Shown piece by piece: positions 41,788-51,328 of a stretch of DNA of 64,000 bases. How positions within the stretch are numbered: the first letter of the stretch is position 1; the number at the start of each line of letters is the position of its first letter. Origin of the DNA: Halobellus clavatus (GTDB lineage Archaea > Halobacteriota > Halobacteria > Halobacteriales > Haloferacaceae); NCBI RefSeq assembly GCF_900107195.1, contig NZ_FNPB01000004.1, positions 1-64,000 of the forward strand. The letters run 5' to 3'. The notes under the pieces are model-generated. The model ran no database searches and had not been told where the DNA came from. It worked only from the letters and a program-made list of their open reading frames with translations. A program made the position numbers and the translations under genes.

Positions 41788-43511
41788 CCCGGGACGGATC
41801 GCCCGACGGCGGCGATGCCGGGGAGCAGCCCGAGCGTACCGGCGAGTCGGGCGATGCCGGGGAGCAGCCCGAAGGTACCGGCGAGTCTGGCGATGCTGAA
41901 ATCGACCCCGTCACGCTGGAGATCCTTCGGAACCGCTTAGAGGGGATCGCCGAGGAGATGGGCGAAGTCCTGATTCGCGGCGCGTACTCGCCGAACATCA
42001 AGGAGCGCCAGGACTGCTCGACCGCCCTGTTCGACGCCGAGGGGCGGATGCTCGCGCAGGCCGAACACATCCCGGTTCACTTGGGGGCGATGCCGGCAGC
42101 CGTCGAGGCAGTGCTCGCGAAGGAGCCCGAACCGGGGGACGTCTGGGCGCTGAACGACCCCTTCGAGGGCGGGACGCACCTGCCCGACGTCACGCTCGTC
42201 TCGCCGATCGCTCCAGCCGTCGACGGCCGTCCCGAGCGCGGCGGGGAGATCGTCGGCTACGCAGTCTCGCGAGCGCACCACGCCGACGTCGGCGGGTCGA
42301 CGCCGGGGAGTATGCCGGCGGGCGCGCGAGAAATTTATCAGGAGGGGGTTCGGCTCCCGGGCGTCCGCCTCGTCCGCGACGGTGACGTCGTCGACGACGT
42401 CTTGGCGCTGCTCCTGGCGAACGTCAGGACGCCCGACGAGCGACGCGCCGATCTCCGCGCGCAACTCGCGGCCCACGACCGGGCCGTGGAGCGCCTCGCC
42501 GACCTGCTCGACCGCACCGGCGACGTGGTGTACGACGCCTTCGACGCCGTCGTCCGGTACTCACGGGATCGGATGGAATCCGAACTGGCGTCGATCCCCG
42601 ACGGCGTCTACACCGCCCGCGACGTCCTCGAAGGCGACGGCATCACCGCCGACCGCGACGTGCCGATCGAGGTGACAGTCACCGTCGAGGGCGCGACACT
42701 CGACGTCGACTTCGCGGGGACTGCCGAGCAGGTCCCGGGCAATCTCAACGCCCCGCTGTCGGTCGCCACGAGCGCGGTCTACTTCGTCATCCGCTGTCTG
42801 ACCGATCCGGAGATCCCCCCGAATCACGGCTGCTACGCCCCCGTCTCCGTCTCCGCCCCGGCGGGCTCGCTGTTGAATCCCACCTCCCCGGCGGCGGTGG
42901 TGGGCGGCAACGTCGAGACCAGCCAGCGAGTCACCGACGTCGTCTTCGCGGCCCTGGCCGAGGCGGTCCCAGAGCGCGCTCCTGCGCAAGGGCAGGGGAC
43001 GATGAACAACCTCATCGTCGGCTCTCGCGAGGGCGAATTCACCTACTACGAGACCATCGGCGGCGGCGCAGGCGGCAGCCCCGCGGCCGACGGCATCGAC
43101 GGCGCGCAGGTCGGGATGACGAACACGCTGAACACGCCGGTCGAGGTCGTAGAGGCCGAATACCCACTGACCGTCGAGCGATACGCGCTCCGACCAGACA
43201 GCGGCGGCGACGGCGAGCATCGTGGCGGCCTGGGCGTCGAACGTGCGTTGACCGTCGAGCGGGACGCGACGGTCTCGCTGCTCACCGAGCGACGTCGTCA
43301 CCGACCGCAGGGCGTCGCCGGCGGCGGTCCGGGGGCCCTCGGTGAGAATCTCCTCGACGGCGAGCCGATCGCGGCGAAGACGACGGCCGAGATCGAGTCG
43401 GGGACGACGATCGCGATCCGGACGCCCGGCGGCGGCGGGCACGGCGACCCCGACGACCGCGACCCAGCGGTGCGCGAGGCCGACCGGCGAAACGGCAAGA
43501 CAGAGGAGTGA
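41784..43511 (+). CDS. hyuB: Hydantoinase/oxoprolinase subunit B
   Basis: A 575-residue partner of HyuA with the family start DPVTLEILRNRLEGIAEEMGEVL, NIKERQDCSTALFD, and GGVHLPD-type text (FEGGTHLPDVTLVSP). A Gly/Asp/Glu-rich leader of about 33 residues precedes it; this part is made from two 13-residue tandem repeats (39-bp units). It ends 26 bases before the stop of the convergent aldo/keto reductase gene. Confidence 0.92.
   Translation: MTRDGSPDGGDAGEQPERTGESGDAGEQPEGTGESGDAEIDPVTLEILRNRLEGIAEEMGEVLIRGAYSPNIKERQDCSTALFDAEGRMLAQAEHIPVHLGAMPAAVEAVLAKEPEPGDVWALNDPFEGGTHLPDVTLVSPIAPAVDGRPERGGEIVGYAVSRAHHADVGGSTPGSMPAGAREIYQEGVRLPGVRLVRDGDVVDDVLALLLANVRTPDERRADLRAQLAAHDRAVERLADLLDRTGDVVYDAFDAVVRYSRDRMESELASIPDGVYTARDVLEGDGITADRDVPIEVTVTVEGATLDVDFAGTAEQVPGNLNAPLSVATSAVYFVIRCLTDPEIPPNHGCYAPVSVSAPAGSLLNPTSPAAVVGGNVETSQRVTDVVFAALAEAVPERAPAQGQGTMNNLIVGSREGEFTYYETIGGGAGGSPAADGIDGAQVGMTNTLNTPVEVVEAEYPLTVERYALRPDSGGDGEHRGGLGVERALTVERDATVSLLTERRRHRPQGVAGGGPGALGENLLDGEPIAAKTTAEIESGTTIAIRTPGGGGHGDPDDRDPAVREADRRNGKTEE
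41811..41888 (+). repeat. 39-bp tandem repeat in the hyuB leader
   Basis: Two units (41811, 41850) plus a partial third at 41889 coding GDAGEQPERTGES and GDAGEQPEGTGES. The repeat is in frame and only extends an acidic linker, so it looks like slippage expansion. Confidence 0.85.
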
Positions 43512-43536
43512 CCCGGGGAGCCGTGTTCGACGCTCA

Positions 43537-44379
43537 CTACGGCTGATTCCACGGGGCCTCCTCGCGATCGAACAGTCGCTGCCGCTCGCTCACTGACTCG
43601 ATCCGCTCGACGTCTTCCGCGTCGAGGTTACGTGAGAGGGCCGCCAGATTGTCCCGGAGGTGGTCCCGACTCGACGCCTTGACGACCGTCTTGACGTCGT
43701 ACCGAGACAGCCAGGCCAGAATCACCTGCGCGGGACTCGTCTCGTGTTTCGCGGCGACCGCCTGAACGGGCGACAACGAGAGCGCTCTGCCCCGCGCCAG
43801 CGGTGACCAGGCGACGACGTCGATGTCGTGCCGCTCGGCGTACGGGAGGATCTCACTGCGCTCGCCCTCCGTGGGGGGCAGCATCGGGTGGAGTTGAATC
43901 TGATTCGCGACGATCGGCGCGTCCAGCACGTCGCGCGCGGTCTCCAGCGTGTCGACGGTGAAGTTGCTCACGCCGATGTGTTTCACCGCGCCCTCCTCTC
44001 GCAGTTGATCGAACGCTGGCAGCGTCGCTTCGGGGTCGTACTGGTCGATCGGCCAGTGGACGTACAGCAGATCGACGTACTCGGTGTCCAGTCTGTCGAG
44101 GCTGGCTCTCGTGGTTTCGAGCACGTCGTCGTGCGTCAGGTTCCGTGGGTGGACCTTCGTGGCGAGAACGATCTCGTCGCGGTCGACGGCGGACTGTCGG
44201 ATCGCCTCCCCGACCAGGTCCTCGTTCCCATACATCTGTGCGGTGTCGATATGTCGATACCCCAACTCCAGCGCGGCCGTGACGGTCTGGATACACTCCT
44301 CGGGGTCGTCTTCCGCGTCCCCGAAGGTGATTCCGAGGTTCGAGGTGCCGAGCCCGATCTGGGGTAACTCCAGGCGCAT
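43537..44379 (-). CDS. Aldo/keto reductase
   Basis: A 280-residue TIM-barrel AKR with the catalytic set: Asp and Tyr in GYRHIDTAQMYGNE, Lys in LATKVHP, and His in LLYVHWP. NADPH site: IPxxSxxxH-like KASSRDHLRDNL at the C-terminal end. Reduces aldehydes or ketones; exact substrate unknown. Monocistronic. Confidence 0.9.
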   Translation of the reverse strand: MRLELPQIGLGTSNLGITFGDAEDDPEECIQTVTAALELGYRHIDTAQMYGNEDLVGEAIRQSAVDRDEIVLATKVHPRNLTHDDVLETTRASLDRLDTEYVDLLYVHWPIDQYDPEATLPAFDQLREEGAVKHIGVSNFTVDTLETARDVLDAPIVANQIQLHPMLPPTEGERSEILPYAERHDIDVVAWSPLARGRALSLSPVQAVAAKHETSPAQVILAWLSRYDVKTVVKASSRDHLRDNLAALSRNLDAEDVERIESVSERQRLFDREEAPWNQP

Positions 44380-44451
44380 ACCAGTGCCAGTTATGTCACG
44401 AGATTAAACCTACTGGCAACACTCAACACGACGGTTCTCAAACCCGTGGCT

Positions 44452-44844
44452 ATGACCTTCCAGGTCGAAACAGGCGATCGCTCCGACGTCGTCGACGTCA
44501 CCGGACGCGTCGAGGAAACAGTCCCCACCGACGTGGACCGCGGCGTCTGCACCGTGTTCGTTCCGCACACCACGGCGGGGGTCGTCGTCAACGAAAACGA
44601 GTCTCGACTCCGCGCGGACATTGAACGGGGGCTAGAACGGCTCGCTCCGCGCGGCGACGACTACGCACACGACGCGATCGACGACAACGCCGACGCCCAC
44701 CTCCGGGCGATGGTTCTCGGCGAGAGCGTCTCGATCCCGGTCACCGACGGTTCACTCGACCTGGGGACGTGGCAGTCGGTCCTCTTCGTCGAGTGCGATG
44801 GCCCCCGGACGCGATCGGTGGAGGTGGCCGTGGTGCAGTACTGA
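44452..44844 (+). CDS. YjbQ/UPF0047-family protein
   Basis: The 130-residue product has the UPF0047 pattern: VPHTTAGVVVNENE, DDYAHDAIDDNADAHLRAMVLGESVSIPV and LGTWQSVLFVECDGPRTRSV. Family members have thiamine-phosphate synthase-type activity in a secondary role and a conserved His cluster. An in-frame GTG six bases upstream is possible. Confidence 0.9.
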   Translation: MTFQVETGDRSDVVDVTGRVEETVPTDVDRGVCTVFVPHTTAGVVVNENESRLRADIERGLERLAPRGDDYAHDAIDDNADAHLRAMVLGESVSIPVTDGSLDLGTWQSVLFVECDGPRTRSVEVAVVQY

Positions 44845-45368
44845 GTCGGGACTGAGCCGGTTGCGGGCTCCGGAACCCAGATCCGGCCTGAACGGCGTGG
44901 GCGTCTCCTCCGAACTCACCGAACGATACCGGCGCTGTCCCGATTCGGTCGGATCGGGGCTCGAGAGCCGATCCGACAGTCAGACGAACAGCCGTCACCC
45001 GGGATCGTCGGCCCGTCTCCGTCTGCGATGACCATCGTCCCGAACGTTCGAAGGAGTCTGTGGCCCGCAGATCGGCGGGGAACTTCGGCGATCTCGTCGG
45101 ACTGTCTCACACGTGTTGTTCCCGACTCCCCAGAGGCGCGGGATCTCGACACGGTTGCTCTGCTGTTACTTCCGTTTGGTCCGACCGCCTGAAGACGACG
45201 GGTAGGTCGTGAGGGCGATGCTCAATACAGAACCGAACGACTGACCGCCGCTCCTCCCGTTGAAGGCTGAATACCGACCCGACCCTTCGCTGAATCCCGA
45301 TAATCCGGACGGGCTCTCACAGTCGAAGTACACAAGACCGTACGGTTCGTATCATCGGGATGAGATAG
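44845..45368. other. Intergenic region with a hairpin
   Basis: About 520 bases without a supported gene. At 44948-44977 lies a strong hairpin: GTCGGATC ... GATCCGAC outside and GGCTC-GA-GAGCC inside, with a two-base bulge. It has no U-run, so it is not a plain terminator. The last 100 bases hold the promoter region of the repeat-protein gene. No RNA gene seen. Confidence 0.45.
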
Positions 45369-47072
45369 ATGCGTCGCTCGTTTCAGGCGATTGGACTGTC
45401 GCTCATCGTCCTCGGTGCGATGCTTACCATCGTGCCGACGGGGAGCTACAGCTCCATTGCGGGCGACCGGCCGGTCGATGTCGCCGTCGCGGGAGACAGC
45501 GAGGCGTTCGTCGCCATCATCGACACGAACAACGAGGTGACCCAGCCGGGGAACCCAGTCACGGTCGCCGAGCTCGAGAACAACCTCAACTCCTCGATGA
45601 CCGTCGAGTACGAAGCGAGCGTGGACACGGACGCGCTGGCGGTCCGGAACCCCGACCAGACCCGCACGGTCAGACAAGGCGGACGCGCGCCGCTAGAGGT
45701 CACCTGTTCGCCGCCGAACGGCGGGTCGGGGACGGCGACGCTGACCGTTGAGGTCGTCGAGGCGGCGGGGCAGTCGGCGACGATCAGGGACGCGAGCCTC
45801 GAAGTCCCCGTCGAGTACGACTGTCCGGGCCGGACCGCAGGGAACCGACCGCCGGAGCCGGGGCAGCCGCCGGGCGACGCGGTCGCGTACGTCGACGACG
45901 ATCACGACTACGCCTACGACGAGGGCGAGCGGATCGTCCCGCGCGGGGAGATCCCACGCTTCCAGAACGGCAGCGCACACCTCGTGATCGCGGCCGGCGG
46001 GGAGACTCTCGACTACAACCGGCAGGTGCAGATCAAGGCGAAGTCGGTCACCGTCGGCGACGCGACGCTGACGACCAACAAGCAACTCAAGATTGAAGCG
46101 GAGGGCGACGCCATTTCGTTCCGCGATTCGACCGTCGACACGAAGAACGGCCAGATCCAGCTGAAGGCCTCCGAGATCACGACGAGCGGGACGACCATCA
46201 CGACCAACAAGCAAATCAAGCTCACCGCGGAATCCAAAGCGCTCACGGTGTACGACACGACGATCGACTCGAAGAACGGGCAGATCCAGCTCAAGGGCTA
46301 CCCGGTCGACGCGACCGATGCGACGATCACGACCAACAAGCAGATCAAAGTGGAATCGGAGTCCGGACGGCTCACCCTCGCCGACGCCACCGTCGACTCC
46401 AAGAACGGCCAGATCCAGCTGAAAGGCCCCAGCGTCGACGCGACCGACGCGACGATCACGACCAACAAGCAGATCAAACTCACCGCGGAGTCCAGAGCGC
46501 TTACCCTCACGGACGCGACCGTGGAGAGCGAGAACGGGCAGATCCAGCTCAAGGGCTACCCGGTCGACGCGACCGATGCGACGATCACGACCAACAAGCA
46601 GATCAAAGTGGAATCGGAGTCCGGACGGCTCACCCTCGCCGACGCCACCGTCGACTCCAAGAACGGCCAGATCCAGCTGAAAGGCCCCAGCGTCGGCGCC
46701 AACGGGGCGTCGATCACGACCAACAAACAGATCAAGCTCACCGCGGAGTCTGGCGAGCTCGCGCTGACGGGCGCGACCGTCGAGAGTGAGAACGGCCAGA
46801 TCCAGCTCAAGTCGAACGCGCAGTTGCGCGCGAGCAGTGCCGTGATCGAGACGAACAAGCAGATCAAGCTCACCTCGTCGGGCGATATGACGCTCGACGG
46901 CGCCGAGATCTCCTCGACGAACGGGGAGGCGACGCTCACGCTGAATCAGGCGTCGGCAACGCTGTCGGTCGATGGGGCGGTCCTCCAGGACCGGGACGCG
47001 ACGGTGGTGTACAGTCCGGGCGGTGTGAGCGTGACCGGAACGCCTGCACAGGGAAGCGTTCAAGCCGGGTGA
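45369..47072 (+). CDS. Secreted repeat protein, probably beta-helical
   Basis: A 567-residue protein. An N-terminal signal/anchor (MRRSFQAIGLSLIVLGAML) precedes a domain of about 100 residues with DVAVAGDSEAFVAII and an Ig-like part (VTCSPPNGGSGTATLTVEV). Residues 205-520 are a run of about 13 alternating 20-22-residue units: NKQIKLTAES type (seven) and NGQIQLKGxxV type (six). Regular spacing with Asn/Gln at fixed places fits a stacked beta-solenoid. No C-terminal membrane anchor. Likely an extracellular fibre, adhesin or bactofilin-like structure. Divergent/convergent with the winged-helix gene. Confidence 0.75.
   Translation: MRRSFQAIGLSLIVLGAMLTIVPTGSYSSIAGDRPVDVAVAGDSEAFVAIIDTNNEVTQPGNPVTVAELENNLNSSMTVEYEASVDTDALAVRNPDQTRTVRQGGRAPLEVTCSPPNGGSGTATLTVEVVEAAGQSATIRDASLEVPVEYDCPGRTAGNRPPEPGQPPGDAVAYVDDDHDYAYDEGERIVPRGEIPRFQNGSAHLVIAAGGETLDYNRQVQIKAKSVTVGDATLTTNKQLKIEAEGDAISFRDSTVDTKNGQIQLKASEITTSGTTITTNKQIKLTAESKALTVYDTTIDSKNGQIQLKGYPVDATDATITTNKQIKVESESGRLTLADATVDSKNGQIQLKGPSVDATDATITTNKQIKLTAESRALTLTDATVESENGQIQLKGYPVDATDATITTNKQIKVESESGRLTLADATVDSKNGQIQLKGPSVGANGASITTNKQIKLTAESGELALTGATVESENGQIQLKSNAQLRASSAVIETNKQIKLTSSGDMTLDGAEISSTNGEATLTLNQASATLSVDGAVLQDRDATVVYSPGGVSVTGTPAQGSVQAG
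46273..46695 (+). repeat. 165-bp near-perfect duplication inside the repeat protein
   Basis: The segment 46273-46437 recurs at 46531-46695, offset 258 bp (86 codons, four repeat units), with no difference that I can find. This points to a recent internal duplication that kept the frame. Confidence 0.85.
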
Positions 47073-47129
47073 GCGATCGGCCGCGGTCGCTCGAGTCGGT
47101 GGCGGTGGAGTGCTGGAAAGGCGACCGAT

Positions 47130-47714
47130 TCACGGCGGCCGTTCGAGGTTCCCGAAGCGGTACTTGCGGTTCACGTAGGCGTGATAGCCCGCCGAGACCG
47201 CGAACATCGCGACCAGCACGGTCGGGTACGCCAGCAGCGGCACCCCGTCGGTCGGCAGGAGGTCGGTCCACAGCGCCGCGAGCACCACGAGAGAGAAGGC
47301 CGACAGCCCGAGGTAGTACATCCCCCACGAGATGGAGTTCTCCGGGACGATGTCGAGGTAGATGTCGAGCCGCTCGACCCGGTCTTCGAGTTCGACCTCG
47401 CCGTCCTCGAAGTCGACGACGCCCGCGCGGTCGAGCCGGGGGAGGTGCGTCTGCTGGAGGGACGTGTAGGTCGTCTTCCGCTCGGCGGAGGTGATCTCTG
47501 CGACCTCCTTGTCGTGTTCCCACGCGGCGACCTGCTCGGCGAGCTCCGCGAGCGGCACGGGACTGTCGGCCCCCTTCAGGTAGTGGATGGCGTACCGGCG
47601 GCGGTGATTACTCATCAGGTCGAAGACCTCGTCCTTGTCGAGGGCGTCGTCGGCGGAGGCGTCCGCGTCGGCGTCCACATCGGCCTGCAACTCGGTCGTG
47701 GCGCGCTGACTCAT
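47130..47714 (-). CDS. Membrane-anchored winged-helix regulator
   Basis: A 194-residue protein. Residues 28-110 form a winged helix (DEVFDLMSNHRRRYAIHYLKG, followed by TTYTSLQQTHLPRLDRAGVVDFEDGEVEL), a common haloarchaeal type. Two transmembrane segments follow (about 130-150 and 160-180). It may bind DNA while attached to the membrane. It lies between surface-protein genes and may regulate them (inference). Confidence 0.82.
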   Translation of the reverse strand: MSQRATTELQADVDADADASADDALDKDEVFDLMSNHRRRYAIHYLKGADSPVPLAELAEQVAAWEHDKEVAEITSAERKTTYTSLQQTHLPRLDRAGVVDFEDGEVELEDRVERLDIYLDIVPENSISWGMYYLGLSAFSLVVLAALWTDLLPTDGVPLLAYPTVLVAMFAVSAGYHAYVNRKYRFGNLERPP

Positions 47715-47789
47715 TAATTACCCAACAGATTTGCCGGGGCTTACAAATAAGCTTGGTCTGCAACCTCCGAGAGCGTCCTGCAGAGGCCC

Positions 47790-48413
47790 CTACTCGTCGG
47801 TAACGGTCACGCTGAGCGTGACGGCGTAGTCGTCGGCCGAGACGCCTCCGTCGTCGGGCGGGAGCGCCGCCAGAGAACTGTCGCCGTAGTCCGGAATCAG
47901 GTCGACGAGCACCCCGAACGGGACGGACTCGCCCGGGGAGAGCACCCCGTCGGCGACGCTCGCATCGTCGCTCTCCGCGAGGATGTCGTCGCCGGACGTG
48001 CCGGTGGATTCGAGCGGTCGTGTCCCGGCCGTGATCGACAGCGCCGATTCGATGTCGTCCATCGTCCCGGAACTGAGGACGTCGCTTTCGACCGCGAAGT
48101 CGAAGTAGATCCCGGTGAGATCCAGCGTGCCTGCGTTCACGATCTTTACGATGTCGACGAAGCGCGTGATCGCGCGTTCGTTGAGACCGGTGTCGCCGCC
48201 GGGGGTGACCTTCGTGACGAGGCCCTCGTCGTTCGTTTCGACGTGTACCGGTGGATCGTTGACCGCCCGGAGTTCGATGAGTTCCGGATAGACGACGGTA
48301 AACGAGGAGTTAGTACTGGTCGAGGTCGCCGTGAACGCCGCGGTGGAACTGACGATGCCGCCGCTGATGACAGCACTTCCGAGGCCGGCGATGAGTTGGC
48401 GGCGTGTGAGCAT
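47790..48413 (-). CDS. Secreted protein, SipW-dependent-like signal (1)
   Basis: A 207-residue protein with the leader MLTRRQLIAGLGSAVISGG and a short motif TAAFTATST, like the SipW-dependent substrates of the TasA/camelysin type. The body is strand-rich (TGIYFDFAVESDVLS, SVPFGVLVDLIPDYG), ending SVTVTDE. It is probably secreted and part of the cell surface. GC content is normal for the window. Confidence 0.72.
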   Translation of the reverse strand: MLTRRQLIAGLGSAVISGGIVSSTAAFTATSTSTNSSFTVVYPELIELRAVNDPPVHVETNDEGLVTKVTPGGDTGLNERAITRFVDIVKIVNAGTLDLTGIYFDFAVESDVLSSGTMDDIESALSITAGTRPLESTGTSGDDILAESDDASVADGVLSPGESVPFGVLVDLIPDYGDSSLAALPPDDGGVSADDYAVTLSVTVTDE

Positions 48414-48492
48414 AGTAAGGTACGCAAACCTCCCCCCCTTATCTGATCAGATTGAGTAGGTGACGAGGTGTGGAAGAGTCCCGTGTAGCGCG

Positions 48493-49260
48493 TTAGTTTA
48501 TCTCGTTCGCAACGGCGGTGACTTCACTAACGAGTGGTTCGTGCTTCGCAGTTTCATCGTCTGAGCTGAAGCCACCAGCACCGTAGAATGGATCATCTTC
48601 AATATCTCCGTAAAGGTTAGTCAGAGCGGGGAGATTCGCATTAACGTTCAGATCAACGAGCCGGTCTCCCCCTCCCGGAACCCCCATAAATCCAGCGGGG
48701 TCTTCTCCATCGTTGGATGTGGGAGAGATATCCGAGTTATCGTCATCGGCCTCCTCAAAGACAAATGCATTATTTGCGACTGCTTTGTCAATGGAGGTAT
48801 AATCTTTCCCGTTCATATAATTATTCGTGACTGCTGAACCGTACCCAGTGAACGTAAATCCGATATCGTAGTCCTGTGAGTCGTTGTTTACGACTTCGAT
48901 AGCGTCGTAGAACCTCGGTGTTTGACCCGCGGCGACGGCGACCTCGATTGTCACCATACCCTGCCCGTTCGGCTCAGTTACGACCGCTAACGGAAGGTCG
49001 TCAAGGGCGAGCTTATCGAACACTATACTCCCATCAGTGAGGTACTCTGGGCTGCTAGACCCAGGATTGACAACGACTTCTCCGTCATTGGTATTTTCAT
49101 TGCCAGGGTTGATGTCGATATTCGCATCGCCGCCCTGAGTGACGATCGAGAGCGACGAGTCGCTGCTTGATGAGGCTGCGCTAAACGCACCCGTCCCGAG
49201 TGCCGTACCAGTTGCGACCGCCAGCGTTCCGAATGCCGTGATGACTTGTCTGCGTTTCAT
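48493..49260 (-). CDS. Secreted protein, SipW-dependent-like signal (2), AT-rich
   Basis: A 255-residue protein with the leader MKRRQVITAFGTLAVATGTA and GTGAFSAASSSSDS. The body has SAIVTQGGDANIDINPGNE-like text and Asn-rich strands (QDYDIGFTFTGYG). It is followed by an AT-rich codon pattern unlike its neighbours (many AAT, ATA, TTA-type codons). The TasA-like family places such proteins in fibre or biofilm matrices. Its neighbours on both sides share the leader type. Confidence 0.72.
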   Translation of the reverse strand: MKRRQVITAFGTLAVATGTALGTGAFSAASSSSDSSLSIVTQGGDANIDINPGNENTNDGEVVVNPGSSSPEYLTDGSIVFDKLALDDLPLAVVTEPNGQGMVTIEVAVAAGQTPRFYDAIEVVNNDSQDYDIGFTFTGYGSAVTNNYMNGKDYTSIDKAVANNAFVFEEADDDNSDISPTSNDGEDPAGFMGVPGGGDRLVDLNVNANLPALTNLYGDIEDDPFYGAGGFSSDDETAKHEPLVSEVTAVANEIN

Positions 49261-49299
49261 TGGTATGGAATTAATTATTAGTTTGTGTTGTATGCGTTT

Positions 49300-49944
49300 C
49301 TATTGGCCTTCAGCGACAATTGTAACGTTGTTCTGATTGGGTATACTACTGTTGTTAATAGCATTATCACGAGTATCCACGATTACACCAACCGGTACTA
49401 AACTGTCAGCCACACTCAGAGAAACAGAGTTACCCGAGTTTGGGTCGTTCGAGATTGTGCCATCACTATTTAGGGTGATATCGGATATTGAAGAAGAACC
49501 TTCGAGTATTGCAAGCGTAACGACGGAATTGACCGAACCACCCGAATTAGGGGCTACGCCAAGCTGAATAGTTGGATCTGTACCTGTACCGACGCCAGAT
49601 GTACTAGGACCGTTGGTACTAAATGCTATATCAATAGTTTCTCCTTCAGGAGAGTTATTTATAATATTAAATAGACTTCCGATTGTGGTGATCGCATCCT
49701 CGTTGAATCCGTTGCTACTCGATCCTAAACTGATATCAAGCGTGCCTGAAGTGGGATTGTTAATATAGCTCTGCCCTTGGCTTGTCGCGTTGAGTCCGAG
49801 GAACGAACTCGCGTCACCCGTAGTGTTCACGCTCACAGAGCGCTCTGCGCTCACAGTACTGAACGCGCCCGTACTCACGAGTGCGCCGCCGCCGCCGACC
49901 AATGCGCCCAATCCGACCAGTATGTTTCGTCTGCTGAGTGCCAT
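49300..49944 (-). CDS. Secreted protein, SipW-dependent-like signal (3), AT-rich
   Basis: The 214-residue protein starts MALSRRNILVGLGALVGGG, with STGAFSTVSAERS, and carries many Asn/Ser/Gly residues in strands (SVNTTGDASSFLGLNATSQG). The gene is AT-richer than the window average. Like its neighbours it looks like a TasA/camelysin-type secreted unit. Probably in one transcript with the gene at 48493 (39-bp gap). Confidence 0.72.
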   Translation of the reverse strand: MALSRRNILVGLGALVGGGGALVSTGAFSTVSAERSVSVNTTGDASSFLGLNATSQGQSYINNPTSGTLDISLGSSSNGFNEDAITTIGSLFNIINNSPEGETIDIAFSTNGPSTSGVGTGTDPTIQLGVAPNSGGSVNSVVTLAILEGSSSISDITLNSDGTISNDPNSGNSVSLSVADSLVPVGVIVDTRDNAINNSSIPNQNNVTIVAEGQ

Positions 49945-50145
49945 AGTTGTGTGCTCCTGGCGCAGGGGGACCGCGCCTTACCTATCCCTTTGGACTACAC
50001 CCACTTTGTATTCCGCCGCTTGAAACAGTTTCAAGCAGAGCGAGCGAATCGAAAGGCGGGCTTGTAGCGGGCCAAACCCTTCTTAATCGGTGATTTATCC
50101 GGATTTTCCGGGCGAATCTGGCGAAGACGCACCTGTGTTCTGTGA

Positions 50146-51015
50146 CTACTCCAACGAGGCCGCGGTCGAACTCTCGCCGCCGGCGCTGTCGTCTGCGGAG
50201 GACGCCGTTCGAGAGGTCTGAGCATAGTTGCCATCCGCATCGAGGGCCCTGACGCTCAGGGTGTACGGATGCCCCGACTGGACGTCATATGCGGGGTCGT
50301 CAGGGTCGATCATAAGTGAGTCAACGCGGTGTGCCCCGCCGGTAGCGGTGTCTGTCCGAGTCGCTCGCACTGTGCCGTCGCTGTCCGCGATCTCGTATTC
50401 GACTTCGCGCAGGTCATCGTCAGCGTCGTTGTCGCGGATCCGAAGTCCACCCACGGACCAGCTGTTCTGCTCGGGGGTCGAGACGAACTGGGCTAGGGAG
50501 GTAATCCGGACCGCGCGCCTTACCGCGGTCGTTTTCCGCTGGGCCTCGAATGTGAACTCGGGGCTCCTAACTGCAATCGTGAACGGGAGTTTCTCGCGGC
50601 CGTTGACTGCGGATCGAATCTCGACGGACTCCGACGCCCCGAGCGGAAGCGAAAACGTGACCGATGACCCCGTATCCCTTCCGGGCCCGAACAGCGTTCC
50701 ATCGGCGGGATCATCGAGTGAGATCGTCGCTGTCGCGCTTGACAGCGTGTTGTTTTCGACGGTGACCAGAAGGTCCCGCGGATTCTGTCCGACCGGACTG
50801 GAGACCTCGATCCCGACGACGGCGTTCGACTGATCCGCAGCGACATCGAGGTTCACGTCTCTCGGCTGAGACTCGGATTCGGACAGACCACTGCCGAGGG
50901 CGATTTTGACGACCCCGAACGCACAGGCCGCGCTCACGAGTCCGAGGAGATACGCGCGACGGCTCGCGTGGTCCTCCGATCGCGCAGATGAAGTTCCAGA
51001 TTGATCCCGTGTCAT
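50146..51015 (-). CDS. Membrane-anchored extracellular protein
   Basis: The 289-residue protein has an N-terminal anchor (ASRRAYLLGLVSAACAFGVVKIAL, residues 18-42) and two beta-sandwich-like regions (residues 55-140, with LLVTVENNTLSSATATISL; and 165-270, with GLRIRDNDADDDLREVEYEIADSDG). Short Ser/Ala-rich tail. It fits the surface cluster. Function unknown. Confidence 0.7.
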   Translation of the reverse strand: MTRDQSGTSSARSEDHASRRAYLLGLVSAACAFGVVKIALGSGLSESESQPRDVNLDVAADQSNAVVGIEVSSPVGQNPRDLLVTVENNTLSSATATISLDDPADGTLFGPGRDTGSSVTFSLPLGASESVEIRSAVNGREKLPFTIAVRSPEFTFEAQRKTTAVRRAVRITSLAQFVSTPEQNSWSVGGLRIRDNDADDDLREVEYEIADSDGTVRATRTDTATGGAHRVDSLMIDPDDPAYDVQSGHPYTLSVRALDADGNYAQTSRTASSADDSAGGESSTAASLE

Positions 51016-51328
51016 ATGTTTCCGGACCTGACGGGCCTCTTCTGCTGCACGCTACTATACGGAGCGCACTGAAAACCACTGCGACGATGAGAACGGTACA
51101 GAAGAACAGGAAAAGATGCCGGACGGGAAGTGCTGCGCCACAGTCCGACCAGTTGCCTGTCGAGAGCCGGCGGACTTCGTCACCGTGAAGAGATAGCTTC
51201 AAGTCCAACGGGTCGTTACCTCCGACAATTGCGTGCGGTATGTTAGCGAGTCATAGCACGTCGACGGAGAGCATATCCGCGTCGGCTTGGAGCACCACGC
51301 GGGCTGCGGCCTCGTAGCCCCCACTGAG
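51016..51328. other. Intergenic region (divergent promoters)
   Basis: 313 bases between two divergent genes. I see no conserved RNA or repeat. It should hold the promoters of the membrane protein (minus) and the response regulator (plus). Confidence 0.5.

Noticed and set aside
45045..45056. CGAACGTTCG at the hyu/repeat-protein gap as a further operator
   Set aside because: The spacer between half-sites is two bases, not four, and it is not near a start codon or the island.
45693..47063. 456-residue open frame antisense to the repeat protein
   Set aside because: Its repeats (RVGRVDR-type) are just the reverse reading of the sense repeats; the plus-strand frame has the signal-like start and acidic composition.
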